This document shows positions 8,474 to 18,788 of a DNA stretch of 64,000 bases, one piece after another. Each line of letters starts with the position of its first letter. The first letter of the stretch is position 1. The stretch spans positions 930,001-994,000 of the forward strand of contig CAWKLE010000003.1 of assembly GCA_963850415.1 (NCBI GenBank), read 5' to 3'. The notes beneath the pieces were generated by a model, which saw only the letters and a program-made list of their open reading frames with translations, was not told the DNA's origin and did no database searches. Position numbers and translations under genes: made by a program. The DNA comes from VAXT01 sp963850415 (lineage in GTDB: Bacteria > Actinomycetota > Thermoleophilia > Gaiellales > Gaiellaceae).

Positions 8474-9524
8474 ATGATCCATCGATCCATTCGTCGCGGC
8501 GTCCTGGCGCTTGCGGTCGTCATCGCCGCGCTGTTCGCGACAGTGCCGCTACAAGCGGCGGAAGGGAATTCCTACACCGTCACGCCGCTCGTCTCGGACG
8601 TGCCCGGAGCGGCACCCGTCGTCGACCCGAACCTCGTCAACGCGTGGGGGCTGACCGCCTCCTCGACGAGCCCCTGGTGGGTCGCGGACAACGGGACGAG
8701 CGTCTCGACGCTCTACAACGGAGCCGGGGTCAAGCAGGGGCTCACCGTGACCGTCGGCACCGATACCGGTCCGACCGGGACCGTCTTCAACACTCTCGGG
8801 TCCGGCTTCAATGTCTCGAACGGGACGCAGTCGGGCTCGTCGAGGTTCATCTTCGACGGCGAGGACGGCGTCCTGCGCGGCTGGAACCCGGCCGTCGACG
8901 GGACACACGCGCTCGTCGGGGCCATGGGCGATCCGGGCGCGATCTTCAAGGGGCTCGCGATCGCGGACGGCAAGCTGTTCGCCTCGGACTTCCACAACAA
9001 CGAGGTCGCCGTGTTCGACTCGAGCTGGAACCTCGTCGACCGCTTCACCGACCCGGGACTGCCGAGCGACTACGCGCCGTTCGGAATCCAGGCGATCGGC
9101 GGGCACATCTTCGTGACGTTCGCCAAGCAGGATGCGGCCGCAGAGGACGAGCTCGCCGGCCAGGGCCGCGGGTTCGTGGACGAGTTCGATACGTCCGGGA
9201 ACCTCGTCGCCCGCGTGGCCCAGCACGGCCAGCTGAACGCGCCGTGGGGGCTCGCGCAGGCGCCGTCCGACTTCGGACGCTTCAGCAACGATCTGCTCGT
9301 CGGCAACTTCGGCGACGGCCAGATCAACGCGTTCGCGCTCGGTGCCAACGGGCAGTACACGCACCAGGGCGAGCTACGCGAGAACAACCACCAGCTCACG
9401 ATCGACGGGCTCTGGGCGCTCGAGTTCGGCAACGGCGCCAACGCAGGGCCAAACGAACACGCTCTTCTTCACCGCGGGGCCAAACGACGAGTCGCACGGC
9501 CTCTTCGGGAAAATAACTGGGTAA
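8474..9524 (+). pseudogene. TIGR03118 family secreted protein, frameshifted near the 3' end
   Basis: The frame opening at the ATG at 8474 (RBS GAAAAGGGGG) encodes a signal peptide and the TIGR03118 blocks LVNAWGLTASS, WWVADNGTS, FASDFHNN and FGIQAIGGHIFVTFAK. After codons for NGANAG the zero frame degenerates. The neighbouring frame continues exactly with TNTLFFTAGPNDESHGLFG, the expected family C-terminus, and stops at 9524. One extra A in the triplet at 9451-9453 (CCAAACG instead of CCAACG) explains the switch. The repaired protein would be about 349 residues. Whether this is a real inactivating mutation or a sequencing/assembly error cannot be told from the sequence. If translated in the zero frame, the product ends at 9592 with about 47 unrelated residues. 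Confidence 0.85.
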
Positions 9525-9544
9525 GAGGAAAGCTGCGCGCAAAG

Positions 9545-9586
9545 AGCGGGAGACGTCGCCCTGACGGGCTCGTCTCCCGCTTTTCT
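9545..9586 (+). terminator. Rho-independent terminator after the TIGR03118 gene
   Basis: An 11-bp perfect stem (AGCGGGAGACG at 9545-9555 with CGTCTCCCGCT at 9571-9581, loop of 15) runs into TTTTCT. Confidence 0.75.
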
Positions 9587-9624
9587 GACTAGATTCCGGG
9601 TCGCAGACAAGCAAAGGGGGAGAT

Positions 9625-11007
9625 GTGACTCGAATGCGCATGCGAGCTGTGTTGCTCCTCGGAGTACTTGGACTCACGCTCGCTTTTGCCAGCTCGGCGT
9701 GGGCCGCGTTCACTCCGGGCTCGCCGGGGCTTGGCGACCCGTTCTTCCCGCTCGCGGGGAACGGGGGCTACAACGTGTCGCACTACGGCCTGAACCTGTC
9801 CTATGAGCCGTCCACCAACCAGCTCACGGGAACGGCGACGATCACGGCCACGGCGACGCAGGACCTGTCGAGGTTCGACCTCGACCTGCGCGGCTTCTCG
9901 ATCTCTCGGCTCGACGTCAACGGGCGGGCGGCGACGTTCACGCGCGACGGTCAGGAGCTGATCGTCACGCCGCGCACGGGAATCCGCTCGGGCTCCGAGC
10001 TCACGGTCGTCGTCGACTACGCGGGAACGCCGACGGTCGTGACGGATCCCGACTTCTCGATCGAAGGCTGGGTCCCGACCGACGACGGCGCGTTCGTCGT
10101 CGGAGAGCCGCAGGGCTCGCCGGCCTGGTATCCGGTGAACGACAACCCGCGGGACAAGGCCGCCTACGACTTCAGCGTGAGCGTTCCCGCCGGTCTGACT
10201 GCGATGGCCAATGGCGTGCTCGTCTCCCACGCGACGCATGGCGGCCGGACGACCTGGGTCTGGCACGAGGCGGATCCGATGGCGCCGTACCTGTCGACCG
10301 CGACGCTCGGGCGCTTCGACCTCACGGTCTCGACCGCGGGCGGAGTTCCGTCGTACGTGGCGATCGACCCGCAGCTCCCGTCCGGAAACGTCCTGCGCAA
10401 GCTGCCGGAGATCGTCGACTTCTACAGCTCGATCTACGGGCCGTATCCGTTCACGGCCGCCGGAGCGATCGTCGACTCCGCGAAGGTCGTCGGCTACTCG
10501 CTCGAGACGCAGACGAAGCCGGTCTTCGACCGCGTGCCGGACGAGACGACCCTCGCGCACGAGCAGTCGCACATGTGGTTCGGCGACTCGGTCACGCTCA
10601 CCGAGTGGCCCGACATCTGGCTCCACGAGGGCTTCGCCACCTGGTCCGAGTGGATCTGGAGCGAGCACGAGGGCAACCGCTCCGCGCACCAGTTCTTCGA
10701 GCACTACTACAACACGCCGCCTCAGGACACCGCGTTCTGGACGCCGCCGCCCGGGAACCCGGGGGCGCCGTTCTTCATGTTCAACGGGACGATCTACGTT
10801 CGCGGCGCGATGACGCTCCAGGCCCTACGGGAGAAGGTCGGCGAGCTCACGTTCTTCCAGATCATGCGCACCTGGGCCGCGCAGAACCGTCACGGGAACG
10901 TGACGACGGCGCAGTTCATCGCGCTCTCCGAGCAGTTGAGCGGCATGAACCTCGACCACTTCTTCGACGTCTGGCTCTACGAGCCTGAGAAGCCGATGTC
11001 GTGGTGA
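9625..11007 (+). CDS. Secreted M1 family (gluzincin) metallopeptidase
   Basis: The 460-residue product has a signal peptide (to about residue 28, SSAWA), an N-terminal beta-sandwich typical of M1 aminopeptidases and a thermolysin-like catalytic core. The zinc motif is HEQSH (His312, Glu313, His316) with the third ligand Glu335 in LHEGFATW. The segment GYSLETQ occupies the place of the GxMEN substrate motif. The C-terminal helical domain of longer M1 enzymes is missing, as in other short secreted family members. A GGGGGAGAT purine tract just before the GTG at 9625 supports this start; ATG codons at 9634 and 9640 are alternatives. It probably trims extracellular peptides together with the S8 and M14 enzymes. 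Confidence 0.9.
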   Translation: MTRMRMRAVLLLGVLGLTLAFASSAWAAFTPGSPGLGDPFFPLAGNGGYNVSHYGLNLSYEPSTNQLTGTATITATATQDLSRFDLDLRGFSISRLDVNGRAATFTRDGQELIVTPRTGIRSGSELTVVVDYAGTPTVVTDPDFSIEGWVPTDDGAFVVGEPQGSPAWYPVNDNPRDKAAYDFSVSVPAGLTAMANGVLVSHATHGGRTTWVWHEADPMAPYLSTATLGRFDLTVSTAGGVPSYVAIDPQLPSGNVLRKLPEIVDFYSSIYGPYPFTAAGAIVDSAKVVGYSLETQTKPVFDRVPDETTLAHEQSHMWFGDSVTLTEWPDIWLHEGFATWSEWIWSEHEGNRSAHQFFEHYYNTPPQDTAFWTPPPGNPGAPFFMFNGTIYVRGAMTLQALREKVGELTFFQIMRTWAAQNRHGNVTTAQFIALSEQLSGMNLDHFFDVWLYEPEKPMSW

Positions 11008-11059
11008 CCAAGACGAGCCCGCACGGACGACGTCTCCCGCCCGCTGCGCGCAGTTCCCC

Positions 11060-12082
11060 CTATCCGCCGAGGCGCCGCCAGAACGATGGTTTCGGCGCCT
11101 CGGCGGGTTCCTCGCCGATCGCGCGGGCGGCCGCCAGGAAGTCCTCCGAGCGGAGCGTCATCAGCTCCTCGCGCTCGAGGTCTTCCAGCTCGGCGCCGGC
11201 GACCTGCGCGAGCCGGAGCGCCTGTGCGTTCAGCGCCTGCTCGAAGAGCGTGCGGGCGAAGCGCGCGTTGCCGAAGCCCTCGCCGCGTTCGGGCGCCGCG
11301 AGGATCCGGCGCACCGTCTCCAGCGCACCTTCGCCGAAGCGGTACTCGTTCTCGGCCAGGAACTTCGCAGTGATCGCGAGCAGCTCGTCCGTCGAGTAGT
11401 CCGGGAAGGTGATCTCGCGCGAGAAGCGCGAGCGGAGCCCCGGGTTCGAGTCGAGGAAGCGGTTCATCAGCCGCGGGTAGCCGGCGACGATCACGACGAG
11501 CCGGTGGCGGTAGTCCTCCATCCGCTTGAGCAGCGTCTCGATCGCCTCGGCGCCGAAGTCGAGGCGCTCCTCGGGCGCGGCGAGCGAGTAGGCCTCGTCG
11601 ATGAAGAGCACGCCGTCGAGGGCGCGGCGCACGGCCCGCTCGGTCTTGATCGCGGTCAGGCCGACGTACTGGCCGACGAGACCGGGGCGGTCAACCTCGA
11701 CCAGGTGGCCGCGACGAAGGAGCCCCATCGAGTGGTACATCTCGGCAAGGAGGCGCGCGACCGTCGTCTTGCCGGTGCCCGGGTTGCCGAGGAAGACGAG
11801 GTGCTGCGAGGTCGCGACCTCCGGGAGCCCGTGCTCCGCGCGTCGGCCTTGCACCTGGAGGAACGCGACGAGCGCGCGGACCTGCTCCTTCACGGTCTCG
11901 AGGCCGACGAGGGCGTCGAGCTCGGCCTGGAGCTCCTCCATGCTGCGCGGCGGCGGGGGCTTGCGCAGGAGGTCGAGCTGGTCGGCGATCCAGTCGGAGC
12001 CGCCGTCGCCTCCGCCGACCCGCAGGCGGTCGGTCAGCACGCGCAGGCCGTGCTGGAGGTCGTCGAGCGGCTTCCGCGCCAT
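11060..12082 (-). CDS. AAA+ ATPase of the CbxX/SpoVK (EccA-like) type
   Basis: The 340-residue product is one AAA+ module with a short N-terminal helical region. Walker A is GNPGTGKT (residues 99-106) and Walker B is GVLFIDEAYSL; FDSNPGLRSRF-type residues supply the arginine-finger region. The family includes the Rubisco activase CbbX, sporulation SpoVK and type VII secretion EccA, all of which remodel or disassemble protein complexes. No Rubisco or type VII genes lie in this window, so the client is unknown. The gene sits 29 bp downstream of the MarR gene on the same strand and is probably in its operon. Confidence 0.88.
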   Translation of the reverse strand: MARKPLDDLQHGLRVLTDRLRVGGGDGGSDWIADQLDLLRKPPPPRSMEELQAELDALVGLETVKEQVRALVAFLQVQGRRAEHGLPEVATSQHLVFLGNPGTGKTTVARLLAEMYHSMGLLRRGHLVEVDRPGLVGQYVGLTAIKTERAVRRALDGVLFIDEAYSLAAPEERLDFGAEAIETLLKRMEDYRHRLVVIVAGYPRLMNRFLDSNPGLRSRFSREITFPDYSTDELLAITAKFLAENEYRFGEGALETVRRILAAPERGEGFGNARFARTLFEQALNAQALRLAQVAGAELEDLEREELMTLRSEDFLAAARAIGEEPAEAPKPSFWRRLGG

Positions 12083-12111
12083 ACGACCTGCAACCTACCC
12101 CGCAGAAGGGC

Positions 12112-12567
12112 TCAGGCAGCGCTTTCGCCGGCCGCGGGCTCGGCGAGTTGGGCGTCGAGCGCCCGCTTCAGCTCGTCGATCGCGGACTCGACGGAGCTCT
12201 TGCGACGACCGAGTCGGCGCGCGACCTGGTCCAGCGCGTGCATCGTGACGGGCGCCGCGCGCTCGACGGTGCGCCGCCCGTTGGCAGTCGACCGGATCAG
12301 GTAGGAGCGGCCGTCGCCCGGGTTCTTCGTCCGGCGGATGTGCCCGAGCACGATCAGTTCCTGCAGCCGGTCGGACAACGTGGTCGGCGCGATGCCCATC
12401 TCCTCGGCGAGCGCCGTCGGCGTGATCGGCTCCCGGATGCAGATCATCGACAGGAGTGCGTAGTGGGGGGTCCACACGCCGGCAGCCTTCAGCTCGCGTG
12501 TGACGAGCTGGTCGACGCGCTGGGCCGCGGTCCAGCTGTCCAGGAAGACGTTCGTTCTATACGGCAT
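12112..12567 (-). CDS. MarR family transcriptional regulator
   Basis: The 151-residue product has the MarR winged-helix core: ITPTALAEEMGIAPTTLSDR as recognition region and IRRTKNPGDGRSYLIRST as the wing with the conserved D-x-R. It likely binds as a dimer and may respond to a small ligand. It is transcribed ahead of the AAA+ ATPase and divergent from an NHL-repeat gene. The 56-bp shared intergenic region contains a perfect 10-bp palindrome (ACGGATCCGT, 12599-12608) that could be its operator. Confidence 0.9.
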   Translation of the reverse strand: MPYRTNVFLDSWTAAQRVDQLVTRELKAAGVWTPHYALLSMICIREPITPTALAEEMGIAPTTLSDRLQELIVLGHIRRTKNPGDGRSYLIRSTANGRRTVERAAPVTMHALDQVARRLGRRKSSVESAIDELKRALDAQLAEPAAGESAA

Positions 12568-12598
12568 CGGAAGTGTTCCGGATTCGGACTATTGTACT

Positions 12599-12608
12599 AC
12601 GGATCCGT
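12599..12608. promoter_or_regulatory. Candidate operator palindrome between marR and the NHL gene
   Basis: ACGGATCCGT is a perfect 10-bp inverted repeat just upstream of the TATCGT -10 element of the NHL gene and about 30 bp from the MarR start. MarR proteins often repress from such divergent promoters; the assignment is inferred from position. Confidence 0.3.
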
Positions 12609-12610
12609 GC

Positions 12611-12616
12611 TATCGT
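12611..12616 (+). promoter_or_regulatory. Leaderless-type -10 element (TATCGT)
   Basis: TATCGT matches TANNNT and ends 7 bases before the ATG at 12624 of the NHL-repeat gene. Confidence 0.45.
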
Positions 12617-12623
12617 GAAGGCC

Positions 12624-13535
12624 ATGCGGAGGTGGCTTGTCCTCGGCTTGGTGGTCTCGATGGCCGTGCCGCTGGCAGCGACGACCGCGGCCGCGCCCGG
12701 GAAGCGCAAGCCGCGCCCCGTCCGGATCGCCGAGCCCGGCGCGCTCGCGCTCGATTCGAGAGGCGGCCTGCTGGTCGCCGACCGGCGGTTGAACCGCGTC
12801 GTCCGCATCAATCTCCGATCGGGCAAGCGTCGCGTCGTCCTCACCGGCCTCCGGGACATCGTCGCGCTCGCGTACGACGACGTCGGACGGCTCTACGTCG
12901 GCGCGGGCAGTCGCATCTACCGAATCGTCGGCGGCAAGAAGACGGTCGTCGTCGGGAACGGGCAGCGCGGGCACACGGGAGACGGCGGGCCCGCGACCGC
13001 GGCTTCGATCGCGGGGCTGAGCGGCTTCGAGGTCGACCACGACAAGAGCATCGTCATCGCCGAATACGACAACTGGATTCGCTTCGTCGACCCGACCGGA
13101 ATCGTCAGCACCCTGGCCGGCACCGGAGAGGAGGGGTACGCCGGCGACGGCGGCCCGGCCCGTGCGGCTGCCCTCTCGCATCCGCACGACCTCGCGCTGA
13201 GGATCGACCGTGAGGTGATCGTCGCGGACTCGCACAACGGCGTCCTGCGCCGGATCGATCCAGCGGGGACGATCTCGACCTTCTCGGCCGGGTACCTCGC
13301 TCCGGTGTCGGTCAAGGGTGGCCCCGGCAACACGGTCTTCGTCGCGGACGCGGCGGCGAACGCCGTCTATCGGGTCGCGCCGGAGGGTGGACCACCTACG
13401 CGGGTCGGCCGGGCGAGTGGCCCCGCGTTCCTCGCGGTCGACTCGCGTCACAATCTCTACGTCTCGGAAGTGGCGGGAGCGCGCCGCGTATTGCGCATCG
13501 CTCCCTCCGGCCGGATCCGCGTGCTCGTTCGCTGA
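12624..13535 (+). CDS. Secreted NHL-repeat beta-propeller protein
   Basis: The 303-residue product begins with a signal peptide (MRRWLVLGLVVSMAVPLAA) and folds as an NHL-type propeller. Signature blocks are GHTGDGGPATAASI and GYAGDGGPARAAAL followed by HPHDLAL, plus repeated IVIAEYDN / VIVADSHN strands. The upstream in-frame ATG at 12573 would add 17 charged residues before the signal peptide, so I prefer 12624, which also fits the -10 element. No catalytic residues are recognisable. A structural or binding role at the cell surface is most likely. Confidence 0.82.
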   Translation: MRRWLVLGLVVSMAVPLAATTAAAPGKRKPRPVRIAEPGALALDSRGGLLVADRRLNRVVRINLRSGKRRVVLTGLRDIVALAYDDVGRLYVGAGSRIYRIVGGKKTVVVGNGQRGHTGDGGPATAASIAGLSGFEVDHDKSIVIAEYDNWIRFVDPTGIVSTLAGTGEEGYAGDGGPARAAALSHPHDLALRIDREVIVADSHNGVLRRIDPAGTISTFSAGYLAPVSVKGGPGNTVFVADAAANAVYRVAPEGGPPTRVGRASGPAFLAVDSRHNLYVSEVAGARRVLRIAPSGRIRVLVR

Positions 13536-13560
13536 CGGCCACGTTTGCGCGTCTCCGTCG

Positions 13561-13566
13561 TACGCT
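13561..13566 (+). promoter_or_regulatory. Leaderless-type -10 element (TACGCT)
   Basis: TACGCT ends 6 bases before the ATG at 13573 and no Shine-Dalgarno sequence follows it. Confidence 0.45.
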
Positions 13567-13572
13567 TAGCGG

Positions 13573-16500
13573 ATGCCGACGTGCCCGAGCTGCGGACGGG
13601 AGAACGCCGACGACGTTCGGTTCTGCGGCGAATGCGGCACCGCGCTCGCGGGAGCAGAGCCGAGGGAGGTCAGAAAGACCGTCACCGTCCTGTTCGCGGA
13701 TGTCACGGGGTCGACAGCGCTCGGCGAACAGCTCGACCCGGAAGCGCTCCGCCGTGTGATGGGCCGCTACTTCGACGAGATGAAGACCGTTCTCGAAGCT
13801 CACGGAGGAACGGTCGAGAAGTTCATCGGAGACGCCGTCATGGCCGTTTTCGGCGTGCCCGTGCTCCACGAGGACGATGCGCTCCGCGCGGTTCTTGCGG
13901 CGAACGAGATGCGTGAGCGGCTGGCGGTGCTGAACCGCGATCTCGACCGCGACTACGGCGTGGCGATCGAGGCGAGGATCGGCGTCAACACCGGCGAGGT
14001 CGTGACCGGACAGGGAGACTCCGGCCAGCGGCTGGCGACCGGTGACGCGGTGAACGTCGCGGCCCGGCTCGAACAGGCGGCCGGCCCGGGCCAGGTCCTG
14101 CTCGGGGAGAGGACGCTCGAGCTCGTCCGCCATGCAGTCGACGTCGACGCGATCGAGCCGCTTCCACTGAAAGGGAAGGAGGCGCGCGTCGCGGCGTTCA
14201 GTCTCGTGCGCGCGCTCGAGGGCGCACCGAGCTTCGAGCGCCGGGTCGACGCGCCGCTCGTCGGCCGACGCGACGAGCTCGCAACCGTTCGGGCCGCGTT
14301 CGACCAGGCCGTCTCGGAGCGGCGGTGCAGGCTCGTGACCGTCGTCGGCCCCCCGGGGATCGGCAAGTCGCGCCTCGCCAGAGAGGCCGGCGAGTCGCTC
14401 GCCGGCGAGGCGAGCGTGCTTCTCGGGCGCTGCCTGCCGTACGGCGAAGGCATCACGTACTGGCCCCTTCGCGAGATCTTCGCCGCGGCCGGGGCTGAGG
14501 AGGAGCTCGACGAGGCGCTCACCGCTCCGACTCCCGAGGACGTCTTCTGGGGCGTGCGCAAGGCGCTCGAGCAGCGTGCGCGCGCGAAGCCGCTGGCGCT
14601 CGTCGTCGAGGACATCCACTGGGCCGAGCCGACGCTGCTCGACCTGCTCGAGCATCTCGTCGACTGGGTGCGCGACGCTCCGCTGCTCCTGCTGTGCCTC
14701 GCGCGGCCGGAGCTCGTCGACGAGCGTCCCTCGTGGATCCGGCACGACACGCCGCTGATCGCGCTCGAGCCGCTCTCCGGAAGCGAGTCGGACGAGCTGA
14801 TCGAAGGGCTGATCGGAAGCGCTGAGCTCGACGACCCGACGCGGGCGCGCATCCGTGAGGTCGCAGAGGGGAACCCGCTGTTCGTCGAACAGCTGCTCGC
14901 GATGATCGCCGAGGGCGGCGAGCACGAGCGAGTTCCGCCGACGATCAATGCGCTCCTCGCCGCTCGCCTGGACGGTCTTCCCGACGAGGAGCGCGACGTG
15001 CTCGAGCGAGCCTCCGTGATCGGTCTCGACTTCGAGTGGGAGGCGCTCGGCGAGCTCACGCCGGACCGGCGCCGGCCCGCGGGCTCACAGCTGTCCGCGC
15101 TCGTGCGCAAGGAGCTCATTCGCCCTCACGAGCTGTTGGCGGACACGTTCCGCTTCCGGCACATACTGATCCGCGACGCCGCGTACGCGCGGATCCCGAA
15201 GGAGCTCCGCTCCGAGCTGCACGAGCGCTTCGCCGACTGGCTCGAGCCACGGGGCGAGGAGTTCGGCGAGATCGTCGGGTATCACCTCGAGCAGGCGTAT
15301 CGCTCGCTGGCCGAGCTTGGGCCGGTCGGTCAGCGGGCAACCGAGCTCGCAGCGCGGGCCGCCGAGCACCTGATCGCCGCGGCCGAGCGTGGGATGGCCC
15401 GGGGCGACAGCAGGGCTGCGGTGAGCCTGCTCGAAAGTGCGGTCTCCGTCCTGCCGGACGACGATGTGCGGCTTCTGAGCGCTCTGCCCCGGCTCGGTCG
15501 GGCGCTCCGTGACGCGGGCCGGATGGACGACGCCGATGCGGCCTTGACCGAGGCAATCGAACGAGGACAAGTCGTTGGCGCACGACTGGTCGTCGCGGAC
15601 GCGTCCCTTGCCCGCGCGGAGCTCCGCTTCCAACCGGCGCTGATCTCGCGCGAAGACATCGTTGGCGAGCTCGAGACGGCGCTGCCCGTCTTGAGAGAGT
15701 CTGGAGACGACGCAGCCCTCGCTCGTGCTCTCGGCCTAGGGGGCAGGCTGCGCTTCTGGCGCGGCCATGCGCTCGAAGCGGGCGAGGATCTTTGGCAGGC
15801 GGCGCTCCTCGCGCGCGGGGCGGGAGCCCGCAGCGAGGAGGCAGAAAGCCTCCAGGGTGTGCTCGGGACGATTCTCCACGGGCCGATGTCGGCTTCGGAC
15901 GGGTTGAACCGGATCGAGGAGATGCGCCCGCGGGCGGAGCGGAACGGACGCCTGGAGACGAGCCTGCTCTACACCGAGGGAAGTCTTGCCGCGATGCACG
16001 CAGATGTCGATCGTGCGCGGAGCGCGTACTCGAAGGCCGAGTCGATCGCGCGCGAGCACGGGCTCGAGACGCTTCGCGCGAGATACGCGGGCCGCGTGCT
16101 GGCCGCGATCGGTGCGCTCGAAGGTCGATTGTCCGACGGGGTCAAAGCGATGCGCGAGAACTGCGAGTATCTGGAAGAGGTCGGGGAGCGGGGTTTCCTG
16201 GCCAGCGTCGCACCGGCGCTGGCCGAAGACCTGTATCGACTGGGGCGTGACGTGGAAGCGCTCGAGATCACCGAGCGATGGTCGGCGGAACTGCTCACGG
16301 TCCCCGAGGATGCGCATGCGCAGGCGAGCTGGCGCATGGTGAGGGGGAAGCTGCTCGCTCGCGGAGGCGACGTCGAGGAGGGCGCGCGGCTCGTCCGTCA
16401 GGGATGTGCGATCGCCGAGCAGACGGACTACACGAACCTGCGGGCCGAGGGCTGGGCCGATCTCGGTGAGGTGCTCCGGCTGGCAGGCTCGTTGTCCGAG

Positions 16501-16596
16501 TCGACTGCCGCTACGAGCGAGGCGATACGACTCTATGGGGAGAAAGGAAACGTGGCTGCAGTCCGGCTGCTTGCGGGAGAGACGGCCAATCGGTGA
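13573..16596 (+). CDS. Class III adenylate/guanylate cyclase - AAA ATPase - TPR regulator
   Basis: The 1007-residue product is a multidomain signalling protein. Residues 4-21 form a zinc ribbon (C4, C7, C18, C21). A class III nucleotidyl cyclase domain covers about 35-210, with metal-binding Asp43 (FADVTGST) and Asp87 (IGDAVM) and the transition-state pair Asn161/Arg165 (GDAVNVAARL), so it looks catalytically complete. An AAA/NB-ARC-like ATPase follows (Walker A GPPGIGKS, 259-266; LVVEDIHWAE as Walker B), then a long helical TPR-like region (about 600-1000). It lacks the LuxR-type DNA-binding domain often found at the C-terminus of related ATPases. It probably couples protein or nucleotide sensing to cAMP/cGMP synthesis. 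Confidence 0.93.
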   Translation: MPTCPSCGRENADDVRFCGECGTALAGAEPREVRKTVTVLFADVTGSTALGEQLDPEALRRVMGRYFDEMKTVLEAHGGTVEKFIGDAVMAVFGVPVLHEDDALRAVLAANEMRERLAVLNRDLDRDYGVAIEARIGVNTGEVVTGQGDSGQRLATGDAVNVAARLEQAAGPGQVLLGERTLELVRHAVDVDAIEPLPLKGKEARVAAFSLVRALEGAPSFERRVDAPLVGRRDELATVRAAFDQAVSERRCRLVTVVGPPGIGKSRLAREAGESLAGEASVLLGRCLPYGEGITYWPLREIFAAAGAEEELDEALTAPTPEDVFWGVRKALEQRARAKPLALVVEDIHWAEPTLLDLLEHLVDWVRDAPLLLLCLARPELVDERPSWIRHDTPLIALEPLSGSESDELIEGLIGSAELDDPTRARIREVAEGNPLFVEQLLAMIAEGGEHERVPPTINALLAARLDGLPDEERDVLERASVIGLDFEWEALGELTPDRRRPAGSQLSALVRKELIRPHELLADTFRFRHILIRDAAYARIPKELRSELHERFADWLEPRGEEFGEIVGYHLEQAYRSLAELGPVGQRATELAARAAEHLIAAAERGMARGDSRAAVSLLESAVSVLPDDDVRLLSALPRLGRALRDAGRMDDADAALTEAIERGQVVGARLVVADASLARAELRFQPALISREDIVGELETALPVLRESGDDAALARALGLGGRLRFWRGHALEAGEDLWQAALLARGAGARSEEAESLQGVLGTILHGPMSASDGLNRIEEMRPRAERNGRLETSLLYTEGSLAAMHADVDRARSAYSKAESIAREHGLETLRARYAGRVLAAIGALEGRLSDGVKAMRENCEYLEEVGERGFLASVAPALAEDLYRLGRDVEALEITERWSAELLTVPEDAHAQASWRMVRGKLLARGGDVEEGARLVRQGCAIAEQTDYTNLRAEGWADLGEVLRLAGSLSESTAATSEAIRLYGEKGNVAAVRLLAGETANR

Positions 16597-16605
16597 AAGA
16601 GAAAA

Positions 16606-16632
16606 CCCCGACGCTTACGGCCTAAGCGCCGG
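16606..16632. terminator. Imperfect inverted repeat after the cyclase gene
   Basis: CCCCGACGCTTA pairs with TAAGCGCCGGGG with one mismatch around a short loop. No T run follows on the plus strand; on the minus strand it is followed by TTTTCTCTTT. It most likely ends the cyclase transcript, but the polarity is unclear. Confidence 0.4.
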
Positions 16633-16689
16633 GGCCTTCATGACCGCACAAACCGGTCAAGGCGCTGATCGGCAGACCAGGGCGTTCGC

Positions 16690-16747
16690 TTTAGTCCGAT
16701 CGGAGCCCGGTTCACCCGATCGCGAACGGCGTGCAGGTTTTTAGTCC
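16690..16747. promoter_or_regulatory. Two direct TTTAGTCC repeats upstream of the DtxR-Nramp operon
   Basis: TTTAGTCC occurs at 16690-16697 and again at 16740-16747, 50 bp apart. The second copy lies about 30 bp before the start of the metalloregulator gene. They could be operator half-sites for autoregulation; neither matches the classical DtxR/IdeR palindrome well. Confidence 0.25.
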
Positions 16748-16763
16748 TGTCGAACTTCTGAGT

Positions 16764-16769
16764 TAGAGT
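16764..16769 (+). promoter_or_regulatory. Leaderless-type -10 element (TAGAGT)
   Basis: TAGAGT ends 6 bases before the GTG at 16776 of the DtxR-family gene; no Shine-Dalgarno sequence is present. Confidence 0.45.
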
Positions 16770-16775
16770 GAGAGC

Positions 16776-17428
16776 GTGTTTCGCGATCTGACAGACGCGA
16801 TGCAGGACTACGTGAAGGAGATCTACAAGCTCCGGCTCGAAGGCGAGCGGGCGACGACGTCGGCGATCGCGGCGCGCATGGGCGTGCGTCCGCCCTCGGT
16901 GACCGCAATGGTCAAGCGCCTCTCCGCGCTGGGACTGGCCGAGCACGCGCCGTACCGTCGGGTCGAGCTGACACCGGCCGGGGAGCGAGTCGCCCTCGAG
17001 GTGATCAGGCATCACCGTCTGCTCGAGCAGTACCTGGCACAGGCGCTAGGGCTGAGCCTGGACGAGGTGCACTCCGAGGCCGACCGGCTCGAGCACGCGC
17101 TGTCCGAGGAACTCGAGGCGCGCATCGACCGCTCGCTCGGCTACCCGACGCACGACCCGCACGGCGACCCGATCCCCGATGCGGAGCTCCGCCTCGACCG
17201 CAAGCGACTGCGCACGCTCGCGAGCCTCGAACCGGGCGACGAGGCGACGATCAAACGCGTCCCCGACGGCGACGACGAGCTGCTGCGCTACCTGACCAAG
17301 CTCGCGCTCGTGCCGGGCAAGAAGGTGAAGCTCCGCTCCGCGGAGCCGTTCGGCGGCCCGCTCACGGTTCGCGTCGGGAAAGCGGAGCACGCCATCTCCC
17401 GTGAGCTGGCCGGCGGCATCGGCGTGAC

Positions 17429-17432
<4 letters not shown>
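16776..17432 (+). CDS. DtxR/MntR family metal-dependent transcriptional regulator
   Basis: The 218-residue product has an N-terminal winged helix (TTSAIAARMGVRPPSVTAMV), a helical dimerisation/metal-binding domain (HHRLLEQYL, EADRLEHALSEEL; the His and Glu residues fit metal ligands) and a C-terminal FeoA/SH3-like domain (LASLEPGDEATIKRV). Members repress metal uptake when Mn or Fe is sufficient. Its stop overlaps the Nramp transporter start by four bases (GTGA), which strongly suggests a translationally coupled regulator-transporter operon. Manganese is the likelier metal given the partner, but iron cannot be excluded. Confidence 0.93.
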
Positions 17433-18763
<1,331 letters not shown>

Positions 18764-18788
18764 CGGGACCTAAACCACTCGGGCTCTC

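Noticed and set aside
9342..9524. Separate 60-codon gene at the end of the TIGR03118 locus
   Set aside because: Only its second half is family-like; it is the displaced C-terminus of the frameshifted gene.
12082..12111. CbxX-type ATPase as evidence for a Rubisco or type VII secretion locus
   Set aside because: No cbbL/cbbS or esx/ecc genes lie nearby; the ATPase is linked only to a MarR regulator.
16597..16775. tRNA or other RNA gene in the gap before the DtxR gene
   Set aside because: No cloverleaf or GGTTCRANYC T-loop could be formed; the hairpins fit a terminator and promoter region.
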